From positions 62,001-126,000 of the forward strand of contig NZ_JADFBX010000005.1 of the NCBI RefSeq assembly GCF_015223055.1: a stretch of DNA of 64,000 bases. Reading direction: 5' to 3'. The notes beneath the pieces are model-generated. The model saw only the letters and a program-made list of their open reading frames with translations. It made no database searches and was not told where the DNA came from. The stretch comes from Pedobacter sp. MC2016-24 (GTDB taxonomy: Bacteria; Bacteroidota; Bacteroidia; Sphingobacteriales; Sphingobacteriaceae). Shown piece after piece: positions 63,117 to 64,000 of the stretch. Each line of letters starts with the position of its first letter. The stretch's first letter is position 1. The position numbers were made by a program, and so were the translations under genes.

Positions 63117-63124
63117 CAAATATA
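63117..63124 (-). promoter_or_regulatory. Candidate -7 box of the TPR gene
   Basis: Minus-strand TATATTTG is an exact TAnnTTTG match. An 8-bp stem (ATGAAGCC and GGCTTCAT, 63088-63113) follows at once in the 5' leader. No clear -33 element. Confidence 0.35.
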
Positions 63125-63128
63125 AAAT

Positions 63129-64000
63129 TTACTTTGTATTCTTAAAATTAAAATCGCGGGAAGATATCTTATGCGGACCCAATCCGGATTTAAGTACAAT
63201 CAATTGTCCCCTCGGACTCACCAACCAATTGGCAAAACCCGTGCCCAATCCGTCTCTTCCCTCTGCATTAATGATGTAAATATTACGCAGAAACGGATAA
63301 ATGCCATTGATCAGGTTAACCTGTTCTGGTTTGTAAAATTTATCATCCCCTTTCTTTCCTTTCACATTCTTCACTCCCATCATTTTCACCTGTTCAATAT
63401 AAGGTGCCATTTCCTTCTGATTATCGATGAGCCAGTTCACACCAACCACACCAATAAATCCCTTATTTTCCGCAATATACTTAATTACATCGTTATTTGT
63501 CTTCAAAGTATATACACCTTTTGCAGGCAAATCTTTAATCTGTGCCAGCTCTTTAAAATAACGAAGTGTACTCGAATAAGCATTGTCAAACACCAATTGC
63601 TTAGTTCCCGCAGAAGTCCCTTTCAATATATCAACAACTTCATTAACGTTAATGTTTGTATCTAAATTACTTTTGTTCGTAATCAGGGCAATTCCATCTA
63701 TGGCAAACCTGGATGTTTTAGGAACAATACTACGGCTTCTGTACAGCTTATCTTCAGCTGGCGTTAACATGCGCGAAAGGACAATTACGCGTACACTGTC
63801 ATTCAAAAATGTAGGAATAATCTTTTGTTCATTACCTTCAGTGACGGTAAATTTAGTATCCGGATAGTCCGATTGAAAAACTTCAATCTGGTCGGCCAGC
63901 ACTTCAGAAAAAGACTCGTCAACCAACATGGTTACCGTACCGGATGTCCGGGTCTCTTCCACTGCATCTGCAGGCTTCAGTTTCGGTTTACAGGCAATAA
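63129..64000 (-). CDS. PstS-like phosphate-binding lipoprotein (N-terminus cut by window edge)
   Basis: The open frame runs past the right edge. The first visible residues are IACKPKLKPADAVEE, so a lipobox Cys is present and only the signal peptide is missing; a GTG at 63962 is internal, not the start. The rest (TVMLVDESFSEVLADQIEVF, GIALITNKSNLDTNINVNEV, FDNAYSSTLRYFKELA, GVVGVNWLID, YPFLRNIYIINAEGRDGLGTGFANWLVSPRGQ) matches PstS-type periplasmic binding proteins. No pstCAB genes are visible, so its role in phosphate uptake is uncertain. In this lineage it may partner a TonB complex. Confidence 0.85.
   Translation of the reverse strand, partial: IACKPKLKPADAVEETRTSGTVTMLVDESFSEVLADQIEVFQSDYPDTKFTVTEGNEQKIIPTFLNDSVRVIVLSRMLTPAEDKLYRSRSIVPKTSRFAIDGIALITNKSNLDTNINVNEVVDILKGTSAGTKQLVFDNAYSSTLRYFKELAQIKDLPAKGVYTLKTNNDVIKYIAENKGFIGVVGVNWLIDNQKEMAPYIEQVKMMGVKNVKGKKGDDKFYKPEQVNLINGIYPFLRNIYIINAEGRDGLGTGFANWLVSPRGQLIVLKSGLGPHKISSRDFNFKNTK

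Noticed and set aside
63171..63665. 164-codon plus-strand frame opposite the PstS-like gene
   Set aside because: It is antisense to a clear binding-protein family member; the frame's product has no motif.
63129..63962. GTG at 63962 as the start of the PstS-like gene
   Set aside because: The frame stays open upstream and encodes a lipobox-like IACK to the window edge, so the GTG is internal.
1..64000. tRNA or rRNA genes, CRISPR arrays, transposase genes
   Set aside because: None seen on reading the intergenic regions by eye on both strands; a covariance-model scan would be decisive for tRNAs and small RNAs.

Overview
The window looks like chromosome from a Bacteroidota bacterium of the Sphingobacteriaceae, probably Pedobacter or a close relative. 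I infer this from Bacteroidota-restricted families (DUF2480, DUF3108, DUF3109, DUF4834, DUF4159, DUF6427, PorV, GldJ), promoters with the Bacteroidota -7 box TAnnTTTG, a 14-gene complex I operon with a short NuoG, and few clear Shine-Dalgarno sequences. No rRNA, tRNA, CRISPR array or transposase gene was seen.

Layout. 1-3.7 kb: a partial FucP-type sugar permease and a secreted beta-helix/PDZ protein. 3.9-6.7 kb: three DUF proteins and an RmlA nucleotidyltransferase. 6.7-16 kb: envelope biogenesis (PpiD-like chaperone, LptC, outer-membrane barrel, CoaX, DUF6427, glycosyltransferase, LpxH-like hydrolase with a 30-aa ORF in front, TonB-domain protein). 15.8-21 kb: YfhO membrane protein, DUF4834, YwbE, UvrB. 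21.2-28.6 kb (plus strand): a HAD phosphatase, then a compact polysaccharide cluster (flippase, methyltransferase-like protein, three glycosyltransferases, aminotransferase, acetyltransferase). 28.6-31.3 kb: SDR reductase and TypA.

31.4-37.5 kb is the most unusual part. Two alpha/beta-hydrolase esterases sit with a RimK-like ATP-grasp ligase carrying a Lys/Ala-rich tail, a YbdK-like carboxylate-amine ligase, a class I glutamine amidotransferase-like protein and a second, apparently permuted ATP-grasp protein. Together they suggest a pathway that makes and trims an amide- or peptide-linked product. The product is unknown.

37.5-40.6 kb: a 51-aa Cys-rich membrane peptide, a Crp-family regulator, YceI, pirin and IspF. 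The pirin/ispF junction holds two inverted copies of an 84-90 bp palindromic repeat flanking a 40-nt perfect palindrome; a third copy lies near 1.2 kb. 40.7-43.8 kb: divergent porV and gldJ (type IX secretion/gliding). 43.9-48.3 kb: biotin-carrier protein, DUF4159, RsmE, CNNM/CorC-type transporter, pyrophosphatase, DedA. 48.4-61.3 kb: the complete nuoA-N operon on the minus strand. 61.3-64 kb: a TPR protein and a partial PstS-like lipoprotein.
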